Of a stretch of 64,000 nt of DNA, positions 44,617 through 54,192 are shown one piece after another; within the stretch, counting starts at the first letter, position 1; the number at the start of each line of letters is the position of its first letter. This DNA comes from Alcaligenaceae bacterium (GTDB taxonomy: Bacteria; Pseudomonadota; Gammaproteobacteria; Burkholderiales; Burkholderiaceae_B), in assembly GCA_013416455.1 (NCBI GenBank), contig JACCES010000006.1, forward strand, positions 186,001 to 250,000, written 5' to 3'. The position numbers were made by a program, and so were the translations under genes. Under the pieces are notes generated by a model, which did not search any database, was not told the DNA's origin, and worked only from the letters and a program-made list of their open reading frames with translations.

Positions 44617-46285
44617 AGAAACAGGGAAGGACACAAAAGACGGGAACGGCGGCGCGCAGGCATCCGGTCAAAGGCTGCCGGCGCCCGAGCTGCATCCCCG
44701 CAAGGAAAGGCGCATCTCCTGGATATGGCTGGTGCCTCTGGTGGCCGTGCTGGTGGGCGCCACATTGTTGATGCGCGACTGGATGGCGACCGGCCCCAGC
44801 ATCACGGTGGCGTTCGAATCGGCCGAAGGCATCGAGGTGGGCCAGACGCGGGTGCGCTACAAGGACGTGGCCATCGGCGTGGTGACGGACATCAAGGTGG
44901 ACCATCAACGTGGCAAGGTTCTGGTCACCGCGCAGCTGCACCGCGACGGGGCGGACTACATCACGCAGCCGGGCTCGCGATTCTGGGTGGTGCGGCCGCG
45001 GCTGGCCATCAGCGGGGTGTCAGGTCTGGGCACGCTGCTGTCGGGCGTCTATATTGCGGTGGATACGCCACCGTCTTCGGCTGAGCGCGACAAGGCCGTA
45101 TACGAGTTCGAGGGCCTGGAACAGCCGCCCGAGATCAGCAGCGAGCGGCCGGGCACGCGCTACACCTTGCGCGCGCCCGACCTTGGCTGGCTGGATATCG
45201 GTTCGCCGGTATATTACCGGCGCATCCAGGTAGGGCAGGTGATCGGCTATAGCCTCGATGAAAGCGGCGATGCGGTCAACATACAGATATTCATCGATGC
45301 GCCGCATGACCGCTACGTGACCACCGATGCCCGTTTCTGGAACGCCAGCGGCATCAACTTCTCGCTGGATGCCGAGGGGGTTTCGGTTCAGACGGGCTCG
45401 CTTGCCGCCGTCCTTGCCGGCGGTGTCGCTTTCGCCTCGGCGGACGAGTTCAACAAGGAATGGGCGCGGGCCGATGCCGTATTCGCACTGCACGGGTCCG
45501 AAGCCAAGGCCATGGCTGATCCGGACGGCGACCCTGTGCTCATCGAGTTCCACTTCCATCAGTCCATACGCGGCCTGAAGCTGGGCGCGCCCGTGGACTT
45601 CCGTGGCCTCGAACTCGGTACTGTCGTCGATATCGATATGGAATTCGACCGCGAGCGCCGGCAGTTCTTTGCGCTGGTGCAGGCCCGCATTTATCCGCTG
45701 CGTTTCGGCCCGCTGTACCAACGCATCATGGAGCTCGACAAGGATCCGCACATCGCGCGCGCCCGTTTCCTGGAAAACATGGTGGGGCGCGGCTTGCGGG
45801 CCCAGATGCGGGCCGCCAACCTGCTGACCGGCCAGCAATACGTGGCGCTGGACTTCTTCAAGAGTGAGCCGGACGTCGTTTTCGATGGCACGCAGTATCC
45901 GCCGGTGCTGCCCACCATCACCGGCGATTTCGACCGCCTGCAGCAGCAGCTGGGCAGCATCGTCGGCAAGATCGATGCCCTGCCTCTCGATGCCATCGCG
46001 GGCGATTTGCGCGATACGCTGCAGGCCGTCACGGCCTTGCTGAGCGGCGTCAACGGTAAAGTGACGCCGGAACTGGCTTCGACGCTGCGGTCGGTGCGGA
46101 AGACGCTTTCCAACGTCGATGGTTTCGTTTCCGAAGGCGCGGCAACGGCCGGCGGCCTGGAAGGCACCATGCGAGAGCTTGCCGCCGCCGCCCGCGCCTT
46201 GCGCTCGCTGGCGGATTACCTGCAGGCACAGCCGAACTCGCTGATCCGGGGTTCCGCCCGCGACCGGCTGGAGGTGAAACCATGA
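44609..46285 (+). CDS. pqiB: MCE-family protein PqiB (intermembrane lipid transport)
   Basis: A 558-residue periplasmic protein anchored by one helix (about 36-54, WIWLVPLVAVLVGATLL). Three MCE domains follow, the first with ITVAFESAEGIEVGQTRVRYKD, and a long C-terminal helical region that in PqiB forms a tube through the periplasm. The ATG at 44609 overlaps the end of pqiA by 8 bases. Confidence 0.95.
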   Translation: MAEETGKDTKDGNGGAQASGQRLPAPELHPRKERRISWIWLVPLVAVLVGATLLMRDWMATGPSITVAFESAEGIEVGQTRVRYKDVAIGVVTDIKVDHQRGKVLVTAQLHRDGADYITQPGSRFWVVRPRLAISGVSGLGTLLSGVYIAVDTPPSSAERDKAVYEFEGLEQPPEISSERPGTRYTLRAPDLGWLDIGSPVYYRRIQVGQVIGYSLDESGDAVNIQIFIDAPHDRYVTTDARFWNASGINFSLDAEGVSVQTGSLAAVLAGGVAFASADEFNKEWARADAVFALHGSEAKAMADPDGDPVLIEFHFHQSIRGLKLGAPVDFRGLELGTVVDIDMEFDRERRQFFALVQARIYPLRFGPLYQRIMELDKDPHIARARFLENMVGRGLRAQMRAANLLTGQQYVALDFFKSEPDVVFDGTQYPPVLPTITGDFDRLQQQLGSIVGKIDALPLDAIAGDLRDTLQAVTALLSGVNGKVTPELASTLRSVRKTLSNVDGFVSEGAATAGGLEGTMRELAAAARALRSLADYLQAQPNSLIRGSARDRLEVKP

Positions 46286-46941
46286 ATTCAACAGCACACC
46301 GGCCGCGTGTGCCGGCCCTGGCGCTGATGGCGGCGCTGCTGGCCGGCTGCGCCGCGTCGGCACCCCAGTACTACACCCTGCAGATACCCGATGCGGCCGG
46401 TGGCAATGACGCCGGCCTGCAGGCGGACTACGCCATCAGCGTGCAGCCCGTCATCATTCCCGAGCAGGTGGCGAGGCCGCAGATCGTTGTCAGCACGTCT
46501 TCGGGCGCCGAGGTCGTGCCGCTCAATGCGGCCTTGTGGGCGGGGCCGCTGGAGGCGCAGATACGCAATGTGCTGGCCGGAGAGCTTGCGCAGCGCCTGG
46601 GGGTGCTGGATGTTGGCAGGAACAGTGCGGCGAAAGGGCTGCCGGTCTGGCGGATCTATCTCGATGTGCGGAGTTTCGATTCCGTGTATGCCGAGGCGGT
46701 GCGGCAGGAAGTGGTTTGGCGCATCGTTCCCCAGGGCGTGCCGGGCAACGTGAAGGAACGGGTGTGTTCGGCGCGGGCGAGTGTGCCTGTGAAAGAGGGC
46801 ATGTCGGCGCTGGTGGAAGGCCATCGCAGCGCGCTGACCGGGCTGGCCGGCGTCATCGCCCAATCGCTGCCTGGGCCTTCGGGCGCAGTGGCGCCTTCCG
46901 GTACGCCGGAAGGGGTGAGCTTCAGGGGCTGCGTGGGCTAG
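46282..46941 (+). CDS. pqiC: Outer-membrane lipoprotein PqiC (ABC-type transport auxiliary)
   Basis: A 219-residue lipoprotein with a signal peptide and lipobox LLAGC (C23 lipidated). QYYTLQIPD after the lipobox is typical of the PqiC/DUF330 family. It docks the PqiB tube to the outer membrane. Its start overlaps the pqiB stop as ATGA, and its stop lies in the second copy of a 19-bp repeat. Confidence 0.93.
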   Translation: MNSTAHRPRVPALALMAALLAGCAASAPQYYTLQIPDAAGGNDAGLQADYAISVQPVIIPEQVARPQIVVSTSSGAEVVPLNAALWAGPLEAQIRNVLAGELAQRLGVLDVGRNSAAKGLPVWRIYLDVRSFDSVYAEAVRQEVVWRIVPQGVPGNVKERVCSARASVPVKEGMSALVEGHRSALTGLAGVIAQSLPGPSGAVAPSGTPEGVSFRGCVG

Positions 46942-46956
46942 GGCCTGTTGACGCTA
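46938..46956. repeat. 19-bp dispersed repeat, copy 2
   Basis: CTAGGGCCTGTTGACGCTA is the exact reverse complement of 32184-32202. It contains the pqiC stop codon TAG. A degenerate relative, CTAGGGCGTATTGACG, occurs at 57554-57569, where it contains the lspA stop codon read on the other strand. Confidence 0.75.
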
Positions 46957-47014
46957 AAAGGAGGCTTGCAGGCCCCAGGGCGCGCGGCGCTTCGCGCCCG
47001 GCGCCCGTCGTCAC

Positions 47015-47962
47015 TCATTCATTGACGCTGGCATAGCGCCACCAGCCGGCGCCCGATTCAGACTTGATGAGGTCGCGCAGGATGACTTCCACACGCCGGG
47101 CGGTGCGGGTCAGGGGCCGGTCGGATGCGTAGGCGACGCAGATGCGGCGCTCGATGACCGGGTCGATGATGTGGGCGGTGAAGATTTCCTTGTGCGGAAT
47201 CCGTATGTTCTTCAGGGCGGCCAGTGAAAGAATCGTGGCGTCCGCGCTGCGCAATACCTGTTCCAGCAATAATTCATGCGCATCCAGTTCGGTGCGCACG
47301 TCCAGCTTCACCCCGGCGGCGGCGGACACTTTCTCGACCAGCGAGCGCAGGCCGTGCTCGCGGCTGGGCATGACGAGCGGCACGTGGCGCAGGCTGGCAA
47401 AGGCAATGTCGCCGTCGACGCACATGCTCTTGATGGCATCGGCCCTGCTGTTGTCCACGGCCAGGAACAGATGCTCTTTCATCAGCAGCTCGAAATCCAG
47501 CCCCATGGCGGTGGATGTGCCGTAGATCAGGGCGAAATCTATCGTGCCGTCCATGATCCATCGCGCCAGATGGCCCGAGAGGCCGGTCATGACCTTGATC
47601 GTGATGTTGGGGCACTGCTGGCGGACTTCCTCGATCAGGGACAGGCTCAGCAAGGGGCTCAGCGAGCCGGGGATGCCGACCGTGACGGTGCCGACCTCGG
47701 TGACCTGGTGCGCGCGCAGATTGGCCTTTGCGGCGTCCAGGGTATCCAGTGCCACCCGGGCATAGCCGAGGAATTCCTTTCCTTCCGGGGTCAGGATCGT
47801 GCCGTCCTGGCGGCGCTCGAACAATTGGACTTCGAGTTCTTCTTCCAGCAGTTTTATCTGGGTGCTGACGGCCGGCTGGGAAATATGCAGCAACTGCGCC
47901 GCCTTGATGATGGAACGCTGTTCGGCGACCGCGATGAAATACGAAAGCTGACGCAAGTTCAT
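47015..47962 (-). CDS. LysR-family transcriptional regulator
   Basis: A 315-residue regulator. The winged helix-turn-helix is at 1-60 (LRQLSYFIAVAEQRSIIKAA, LHISQPAVSTQIKLLE), followed by the effector domain from about residue 90. It lies 94 bases downstream of the CitE-like gene on the same strand, so it is the likely regulator of the catabolic operon and may be read through from it. The sequence is of the Nac/Cbl-like LysR subtype by general appearance only. Confidence 0.93.
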   Translation of the reverse strand: MNLRQLSYFIAVAEQRSIIKAAQLLHISQPAVSTQIKLLEEELEVQLFERRQDGTILTPEGKEFLGYARVALDTLDAAKANLRAHQVTEVGTVTVGIPGSLSPLLSLSLIEEVRQQCPNITIKVMTGLSGHLARWIMDGTIDFALIYGTSTAMGLDFELLMKEHLFLAVDNSRADAIKSMCVDGDIAFASLRHVPLVMPSREHGLRSLVEKVSAAAGVKLDVRTELDAHELLLEQVLRSADATILSLAALKNIRIPHKEIFTAHIIDPVIERRICVAYASDRPLTRTARRVEVILRDLIKSESGAGWWRYASVNE

Positions 47963-48056
47963 GCAGACTGCTGCCTTGAATGATTATTCTATCCACGCCT
48001 GAAACGGGCGGATTCCCGACATGCGCCGGAAAGCCCCCCGTTTCTTTGCCGGCCTG

Positions 48057-48947
48057 TCAGTTCCGGCTGTTTCGCCGCTGGTAGGCTTCGTGGCGCTCGA
48101 TCAGTTGCCGCGCCTGCAGCACGACGGGCAGATCCACCATCCGGCCGTTGAAGGTGCAGGCCGCTCGGCCCTGGGCTTTCTGAGTTTCGAACTCGGCAAC
48201 CAGCCTTCTGGCGTAGTCGACGTCGGCCGGCTTGGGCGAGAATTCCTCGTTGACGATCTCGACCTGCCTGGGATGGATGCAGAAGGCCGCATCGAACCCC
48301 AGGCCACGGGCACGCTGTATCTTCCGGCGAAAATCGTGTTCATCCTGGAAATCGGCGACGGACCCCACGAAACCGATGGGAACGATGCCTGCGCGCCGGC
48401 AGGATGCCACGGCCATTGCATTGGGAATGTACAGCGAATCGTCGGTCACCGCCATGCGCATGTCCACGGCCAGGTCCTCGGCGCCCACGATCATCCCGCA
48501 GACGCGCGGGTCGGCCGCCGCGATCCTGGCCATGTTCTCCAGCCCCTCGGCATCCTCTATCATGGCGATCAGCCGGGTATGGCCGACGGGCAGGCCGTTG
48601 TCCCTTTCCACTTCGTCGAGGATTTCGGCAATGAAGCCGACATATTCGGCATTGGGAACCTTGGGGAGGGTCAGGGCCGCGACGTCGGCGCTGACCGAAT
48701 GCTCGATATCGGGCAGGGCCAGGCGCCAGGGCCTGTTGATGCGCACTGTGACATCGTAGCCGGCGGCGGTGAATCGCTTGGCGATATCCCTCACCCGCTG
48801 GCGGGCGGGCGCCTTGTCGTCGGGCGCGACGCTGTCTTCGAGGTCGATCTGCAGCACGTCGGCCGGCCGGCGCATCGCGCTTTCCACGAAACGTTCGCTG
48901 GTCGCCGGCACGAACAGGATGGAACGCCAGAGATGAATGTCAGACAT
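48057..48947 (-). CDS. CitE/HpcH-family acyl-CoA lyase
   Basis: A 296-residue TIM-barrel enzyme of the citrate lyase beta/malyl-CoA lyase group. It has LFVPATSERFVESAMRRPAD at the start, DLEDSVAPDDK with metal-binding acids, and IGFVGSVADF. Such enzymes cleave or form 3-hydroxy-acid CoA thioesters (malyl-, citramalyl- or methylmalyl-CoA). It overlaps the CoA-transferase gene by 8 bases, so CoA activation and cleavage are coupled steps. The ATG at 48947 is favoured over the longer frame. Confidence 0.9.
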   Translation of the reverse strand: MSDIHLWRSILFVPATSERFVESAMRRPADVLQIDLEDSVAPDDKAPARQRVRDIAKRFTAAGYDVTVRINRPWRLALPDIEHSVSADVAALTLPKVPNAEYVGFIAEILDEVERDNGLPVGHTRLIAMIEDAEGLENMARIAAADPRVCGMIVGAEDLAVDMRMAVTDDSLYIPNAMAVASCRRAGIVPIGFVGSVADFQDEHDFRRKIQRARGLGFDAAFCIHPRQVEIVNEEFSPKPADVDYARRLVAEFETQKAQGRAACTFNGRMVDLPVVLQARQLIERHEAYQRRNSRN

Positions 48948-50142
48948 GGGTTTGCTCGCCCTTCTGATCGGCTTGCGCTTCAAGGCGGGCCAGTTCCTTC
49001 AAGACCTGTTCGGTATGTTCGCCCAGTGCGGGGGCGGGGCGGCGGAAGCCACCCGGGGTCGAACTCAGGCGCGGAATGATGTTGTGCGTGGCGATCTGCC
49101 CGAGATCGGCGTCTTCCAGCGACACCATCGCTTCCCGGCCCGTGACGTAGGGGTGCTCCATCAGGTCGGCGACGGAACACACCGGCCCCACGGTGACCGA
49201 TGCCGCTTCGAAAATGCTCAGGTTCTCCTGCTGAGTGCGCTGGGCGATGAACGCGCCGATGATTTCATCGAGCTCATCCTTGTTCCTGACCCGCGCATCA
49301 TTGTCGTGGAAGCGCTCGTCGGTCTTCAGTTCGGGGCGGCCTATGGTATCGAGTATGCGCATGGCCATGGATTGCATGGAGCCGGACATTGCCACGTATT
49401 TTCCATCGCTGCACACGTAGACGTTGCGCGGCGCCGTGTGCGACGACTGGTTGCCGGAACGGATGGTGGGCTCGCCCACCAGCTGAAATTTCAGGGCTTC
49501 CGACGAAATGAAGGAAAAGATCGGTTCGAACAGCGACAGGTCGACGACCTGGCCCTTGCCATCACGTTCGGCCACCCGCAAGGCTGTCATGACCCCGGCG
49601 GCGCCGTAGATCCCGGCGATCATGTCGGCCAGCGCCAGCGGCGGCAGGACGGGAGGGCGATCGGCGTAGCCGTTCAGGTAGGCGAAGCCCGACATGGCTT
49701 CGACCAGGGTGCCGAAGCCCGGCCTGTTCTTGTAGGGACCCGTCTGCCCCCAGCCGGATACTCGGACGATGACCAGCCTGGGATTGATTTCCATGAGCAG
49801 GTCGGGCGCCAGGCCCATTTTTTCGAGCCCGCCCGGCACGAAGTTTTCGACGAATATGTCGGAATGGCGGACCAGGCGCTTGAGCGTCCGCAGGCCGTCG
49901 TCGGACTTCAGGTCCAGCACGACCGAACGCTTGTTGCGCCCGTATACCTTCCAGTAAATGGGTTCGTCGGCTTCCCGCCAGTTGCGCAGGTCGTCGCCTT
50001 TGCCATCACGCTCTATCTTGATGACGTCGGCTCCGAAATCCGCCAGGAACAGCGTCAGCATGTTGCCGGCCACGAGCCGCGACAGATCGAGCACACGCAC
50101 ATCCTTGAGCGGGCCGTCGCGGGCAGGGTCAAATTTTTTCAT
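48940..50142 (-). CDS. Class III (CaiB/BaiF) acyl-CoA transferase
   Basis: A 400-residue family III CoA-transferase. The N-terminal VRVLDLSRLVAGNMLTLFLADFGADVIKIE and the catalytic aspartate D173 in LALADMIAG are intact. It moves CoA from a donor, often succinyl-CoA, to a carboxylic acid. Together with the CitE-like lyase next in the operon it would activate and then split a hydroxy-carboxylic acid. The ribosome site is weak. Confidence 0.92.
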   Translation of the reverse strand: MKKFDPARDGPLKDVRVLDLSRLVAGNMLTLFLADFGADVIKIERDGKGDDLRNWREADEPIYWKVYGRNKRSVVLDLKSDDGLRTLKRLVRHSDIFVENFVPGGLEKMGLAPDLLMEINPRLVIVRVSGWGQTGPYKNRPGFGTLVEAMSGFAYLNGYADRPPVLPPLALADMIAGIYGAAGVMTALRVAERDGKGQVVDLSLFEPIFSFISSEALKFQLVGEPTIRSGNQSSHTAPRNVYVCSDGKYVAMSGSMQSMAMRILDTIGRPELKTDERFHDNDARVRNKDELDEIIGAFIAQRTQQENLSIFEAASVTVGPVCSVADLMEHPYVTGREAMVSLEDADLGQIATHNIIPRLSSTPGGFRRPAPALGEHTEQVLKELARLEAQADQKGEQTHV

Positions 50143-50191
50143 GAGCAATACTTTATGTTGAACGAAGCGCTGAACCGATTGCCTTCAGGGC

Positions 50192-51301
50192 TCAGAACGT
50201 AATGACAGGCTTGATTTCCTGATAGGACTTCATGCGCTCCATGGCGATGTTCACGTCGTCGAGCCGGTAGCGGCCGGTGATCATCTTTTCGAACGGGAAG
50301 GTCTTCTGGTGCTTTTCGACGAACTGCAGGGCCAGCGAATAGCTTCGCGCGTCGCCCGAGAACGAGCCGATGACGTTGATGTTCTTCTTCACGATCATGG
50401 ACGGCTGCATTTCCGTCGTGCCTTCGCCCAACTGGCCGACGATCAGGTATTTTGCGCCCTTGCGCGCCAGCTGCAGGCCTTCATTGAAGGCGGCCGGGAC
50501 ACCCGTGAATTCCATGACGATATCGGCGCCGCGACCCTCGGTGAGGGACAGCACGCGGTCCAGCCTGTCGGCGGCCGTCGTGCCTTCGACGGGAATGCAT
50601 TCGTCCGCGCCGAACTCGCGCGCCATTTCCAGGCGGGCGCTGGGCGAGCCGATGACGATCACCTTGCGCGCCCCGCGCACTTTGGCGTTGGCCGTCGCCA
50701 GCAGGCCCAGGGGCCCGGCCCCTTGCACGACAACGGTTTCGTAGGGCTCGATCCTGCCGATCTGCGACATGGCGTTCATGACAGACCGCAGCGCGCAACT
50801 GGACAGGCTGGCCAGCTCGCTGGATACGCTGTCGGGCACCTTCAGGCGGCCGGACTCGGGCAGCACATAACCATACTCAGAGAACCCTCCCAGAAGGTAG
50901 GGCGATTTTTCCATGGTTTCGTACATATAGGCGCGCCGGTGCGAACACAGGGTGGGCTGGCGCGCCGTGGTGCAGTAGAAGCAGCTGCCGCAGGAGGTAT
51001 GGGTGTAGACGATGCGGTCGCCGACCTTCAGTTCCTGGCCGACGGAGTCTTCCCGGACGCCTTCGCCGATCGACACGATGCGCCCGACCATTTCATGGCC
51101 GATGATGACGGGCAGGTCCACCTTCAGCGACAGCGAGCCCTGCCACAGATGGATGTCGGTCCCGCAGATCGAGCAGGCTTCCATCTTCACCAGGGCGGCC
51201 CGGGGTTCGATGTGGGTGGGAATGGGTACTTCCTCGATCCTCAACGGGTCTTTGAACTTTCTCAGTACGGCGGCGCGTGCGAATTCTGGAATAGCGGACA
51301 T
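50192..51301 (-). CDS. Zinc-dependent medium-chain alcohol dehydrogenase
   Basis: A 369-residue MDR enzyme. The catalytic zinc site is in CSICGTDIH and GHEMVG, the structural zinc site has the cysteines in CGSCFYCTTARQPTLC, and the NAD fold starts VVVQGAGPLGLLATANA. It would oxidise an alcohol to an aldehyde or ketone. With the aldehyde dehydrogenase in the same operon it completes alcohol to acid oxidation. Confidence 0.93.
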   Translation of the reverse strand: MSAIPEFARAAVLRKFKDPLRIEEVPIPTHIEPRAALVKMEACSICGTDIHLWQGSLSLKVDLPVIIGHEMVGRIVSIGEGVREDSVGQELKVGDRIVYTHTSCGSCFYCTTARQPTLCSHRRAYMYETMEKSPYLLGGFSEYGYVLPESGRLKVPDSVSSELASLSSCALRSVMNAMSQIGRIEPYETVVVQGAGPLGLLATANAKVRGARKVIVIGSPSARLEMAREFGADECIPVEGTTAADRLDRVLSLTEGRGADIVMEFTGVPAAFNEGLQLARKGAKYLIVGQLGEGTTEMQPSMIVKKNINVIGSFSGDARSYSLALQFVEKHQKTFPFEKMITGRYRLDDVNIAMERMKSYQEIKPVITF

Positions 51302-51318
51302 TTGTGCTTCAACCTAAA

Positions 51319-52605
51319 TCAAAGATACTGGTACCAAGTGGTGAGGGCGGGTATGTAGGTGATCATGGCCAGCATGAATAGTGTGCCCAGCAGGAACCAC
51401 ATCACATAGCCGAACATATCGGTGAGCCTGGCATTGTTGGTGCGCTGCGCCACATAGAGATTGGCGGCCAGTGGCGGCGTCAACAGGCCGATTTCGATAT
51501 TGGTGACCAGCATGACACCGAAATGGACCGGGTCGATGCCGTAGCTCATGGCGGCCGGTGCCAGCAGGGGACCCATCAGCAGCGTCGCGGCATTGGTTTC
51601 CATGAACATCCCGATCAGCAGCAGGGCCACGTTGACGACCAGCAGGAACAGGAGCGGGTCGGCGGTGAATGTGGTGGCGACTTGCGTGATGGATTGTGGT
51701 ATTTGTTCGAGGATCATCGCCCTGTTGAAAATGCTGGTGAAGGCAATGATCGCCAGAATGGCCGCGGAAGCCAGCGCGGCGTGTTCCAGTATTTTCTTCA
51801 GATCGGATGCGGATGCCTGGCGGCTCAGAATGGTGACGGCCAGCGCGTAGACGCCGGCGATGGAAGCGGCTTCGGTGGCGGTGAACACACCGGAATAAAT
51901 ACCGCCCAGCACCAGGATCGGCAGCATCAGCGCCGGCAGCGCGCGCACCAGAACGGTGGACTTGCTGGTGGCGGCGCGTTCCGCTCGTTCCTTCGCGACG
52001 GACTCGGACAGCACTTCCTGGCCCTTGGGCAGCACCCGTTTCGAAAGAATCGAATGGATGAACGAGAAAACGATGATCGTCAGAATGCCCGGCACAATGG
52101 ATGCGATGAACAGATTGGTGATCGACACGCCTACGATCGCGCCATACAGGATCAGCGGGATGGAGGGCGGAATGAGCACACCGAGCAGGCCGGAGGCGGC
52201 ATTCAGGGCCGCGGTGTAGCCGCTGGAATAGCCGCGCTGGCGCATTTCCGCGCCGACCGTGCCGCCGATCGCGGCGACCGTCGCGACCGAGGAGCCGGTG
52301 ATGGCGCCCATCAAGGCGCTGGCCATCACCATGATGTGTCCCATGGGCGCCCGGATGCGCGACATGAACAGGTCGCACACTGAGGTCAGCTGCCTGACCA
52401 GGCCGCCCCGGTTCATCAGTTCGCCGACCAGCAGGAACAGGGGAATGGCCAGCAGCGAAAAATTGGACACCGTGTCGAACGGCATGGCGGCCAATGAAAA
52501 GGGATCGATGTTCCAGGCCTCTGCATTGGCCATGACGATCAGGGCGAAGGCGGCCGCGATGGGCACGCCCAGAACGAGCAGGAGCAACAGGGAGGAGACT
52601 ATCAC
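51319..52605 (-). CDS. TRAP transporter large permease subunit (DctM)
   Basis: A 428-residue membrane protein of about 12 helices with a GTG start overlapping the DctQ stop. The N-terminal IVSSLLLLLVLGVPIAAAFA and the TGSSVATVAAIGGTVGAEM loop are typical of DctM. With the DctQ and DctP proteins encoded upstream it forms a sodium-driven uptake system for a carboxylic acid or related compound. Confidence 0.95.
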   Translation of the reverse strand: MIVSSLLLLLVLGVPIAAAFALIVMANAEAWNIDPFSLAAMPFDTVSNFSLLAIPLFLLVGELMNRGGLVRQLTSVCDLFMSRIRAPMGHIMVMASALMGAITGSSVATVAAIGGTVGAEMRQRGYSSGYTAALNAASGLLGVLIPPSIPLILYGAIVGVSITNLFIASIVPGILTIIVFSFIHSILSKRVLPKGQEVLSESVAKERAERAATSKSTVLVRALPALMLPILVLGGIYSGVFTATEAASIAGVYALAVTILSRQASASDLKKILEHAALASAAILAIIAFTSIFNRAMILEQIPQSITQVATTFTADPLLFLLVVNVALLLIGMFMETNAATLLMGPLLAPAAMSYGIDPVHFGVMLVTNIEIGLLTPPLAANLYVAQRTNNARLTDMFGYVMWFLLGTLFMLAMITYIPALTTWYQYL

Positions 52606-53114
52606 TGGGTTACCTCCACGGCGGGCGCCGGGGTTTGTTTGAAGCGGACGGACCGTGCCAGGTCGAAGAGGCCATGGATGACCATGAAGACCATGCCGAG
52701 GAAGAAGAAGAACACGGGCACGTACAGGGGCGTGCCCATGTCCAGCAGCCGTTCACCTGTGAAGACGGCGTCTTCGAGCAGTGTCCATCCGAGCCAGGCG
52801 TAGATCGCCGAGAAAGCCAGCATGAGCACCGCGACGATCAGATGCGCGGCACGCTTGAGCAGCTCGGAACGGGCCTGTTCAATGAAGTCGACCGAAATGT
52901 GCATGCGCATGCGCGAACACATGGCCGACCCGACGAAGGTCAGGGGCGACATGGCCACGATGGCCCATTCCGCGACATTGGGTATCGGCAGATCGAAGAA
53001 TCGGATGCATACCCCGAAAGCCACTGTGGCGAGCATGACCAGAAGACTGATGGCGCATACGAAGTTTTCTATTGAATAAAGACGGTTCTCGAATGTATTT
53101 GCCCAACCGGCCAT
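52602..53114 (-). CDS. TRAP transporter small permease subunit (DctQ)
   Basis: A 170-residue protein with four membrane helices, starting with ENRLYSIENFVCAISLLVML and having the WAIVAMSPLTFVGSAMCSRM and RMHISVDFI segments of DctQ. It forms the membrane complex with DctM and overlaps its gene by 4 bases. Confidence 0.93.
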   Translation of the reverse strand: MAGWANTFENRLYSIENFVCAISLLVMLATVAFGVCIRFFDLPIPNVAEWAIVAMSPLTFVGSAMCSRMRMHISVDFIEQARSELLKRAAHLIVAVLMLAFSAIYAWLGWTLLEDAVFTGERLLDMGTPLYVPVFFFFLGMVFMVIHGLFDLARSVRFKQTPAPAVEVTQ

Positions 53115-53146
53115 GCCTTTCTCCTATGTCTTGCGACTCAGCGCGA

Positions 53147-54175
53147 TTACTTGCCCAGTGCCTGGACTTCCTGGCGCAGCGCGTCGACACGTTCCTTGCC
53201 GTAGACCGACTCGAGATTGGTCCAGACCTTGTCGGCCACTTTGCGGAACTCGGCCAAGGCTTCAGGCGTGAGGGTCGTGACCTGGACGCCGCCCGCCGCG
53301 ATATTCTGCATGTACTGGGCGTTCGCGGCGCGGTTCACTTCGATTTCCTTGGCGGCCACTTCATCCGCCGTTTCCTGGAGAATCTTCTTCTGTTCGTCGC
53401 TCAGCCTGCCCCACAGGCGCTGGCTGGCCGCAATGGCTCCCATGGCGTAGACGTGGTTCGTCTCCGTCATGAACTTCTGGGCTTCGAACAGCCGGGAATT
53501 GTGGGTGATGCTGGCACCGTTGTCCTGGCCGTCGACCGTGCCTTGCTGCAGCGCGGTAAACAGTTCGGGAAAGGGCATGGCGACAGCCTGGGCACCCGCG
53601 GCGATGAAGAACTCGCGGATCCCGGCCGAGCCGGGCACGCGCAGCTTGAGGCCTTGCAGGTCGGCGGGCTTTTCCACCGCATGCTTGGAGTTGGTCACGG
53701 CGCGGAATTCAAGCTCGAAGAAACCCAAGGTCTGCATGCGGTGCTTGGACATCGTTTCGCGCAGGGTCTTCTGCAGGATGCCTTCCGGGTTGTAGAAAAT
53801 CTTGTCCGCCTCGTCAAAGCTGGTGACGATGTACGGCAGATAATGGATGTCCATCAGCGGATCGAGGCCCGAGAGCGAACCCGGATTGATGAAGGCCAGG
53901 TCGAGGGAGCCCCTGGACAGATCGCGCGCCAGCGATTCGTCGCCGCCGATCTGGCTGTTCGGGAACACGGTGATCTCGACGTCCCCGTTGGTGCGTTCCT
54001 TCACCAGCCTGGCGAAGTCCTGGCTGGCCTGATCGACCGGGCTGTTGATGGCGAAGACGTGGCCGAGGCGCAGCTTCATGGCGGCGGCGCTTGCCGGCGT
54101 GGCATGCAGGGCCATGAGAACCGCGACCGAGCCCAGCAGCCCGGCAAGCCTGGTTTTCTTGAGATGATTGAACAT
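53147..54175 (-). CDS. TRAP transporter periplasmic receptor (DctP)
   Basis: A 342-residue solute receptor with a signal peptide (cleaved near ASAAAM). LRLGHVFAINSPVDQASQDF, VFPNSQIGGDESLARDL and the QGLKLRVPGSAGIREFF region (with the conserved arginine that binds carboxylates) identify DctP. It captures the substrate that the operon degrades. Confidence 0.95.
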   Translation of the reverse strand: MFNHLKKTRLAGLLGSVAVLMALHATPASAAAMKLRLGHVFAINSPVDQASQDFARLVKERTNGDVEITVFPNSQIGGDESLARDLSRGSLDLAFINPGSLSGLDPLMDIHYLPYIVTSFDEADKIFYNPEGILQKTLRETMSKHRMQTLGFFELEFRAVTNSKHAVEKPADLQGLKLRVPGSAGIREFFIAAGAQAVAMPFPELFTALQQGTVDGQDNGASITHNSRLFEAQKFMTETNHVYAMGAIAASQRLWGRLSDEQKKILQETADEVAAKEIEVNRAANAQYMQNIAAGGVQVTTLTPEALAEFRKVADKVWTNLESVYGKERVDALRQEVQALGK

Positions 54176-54192
54176 GATTGAGGTCTCCTTGA

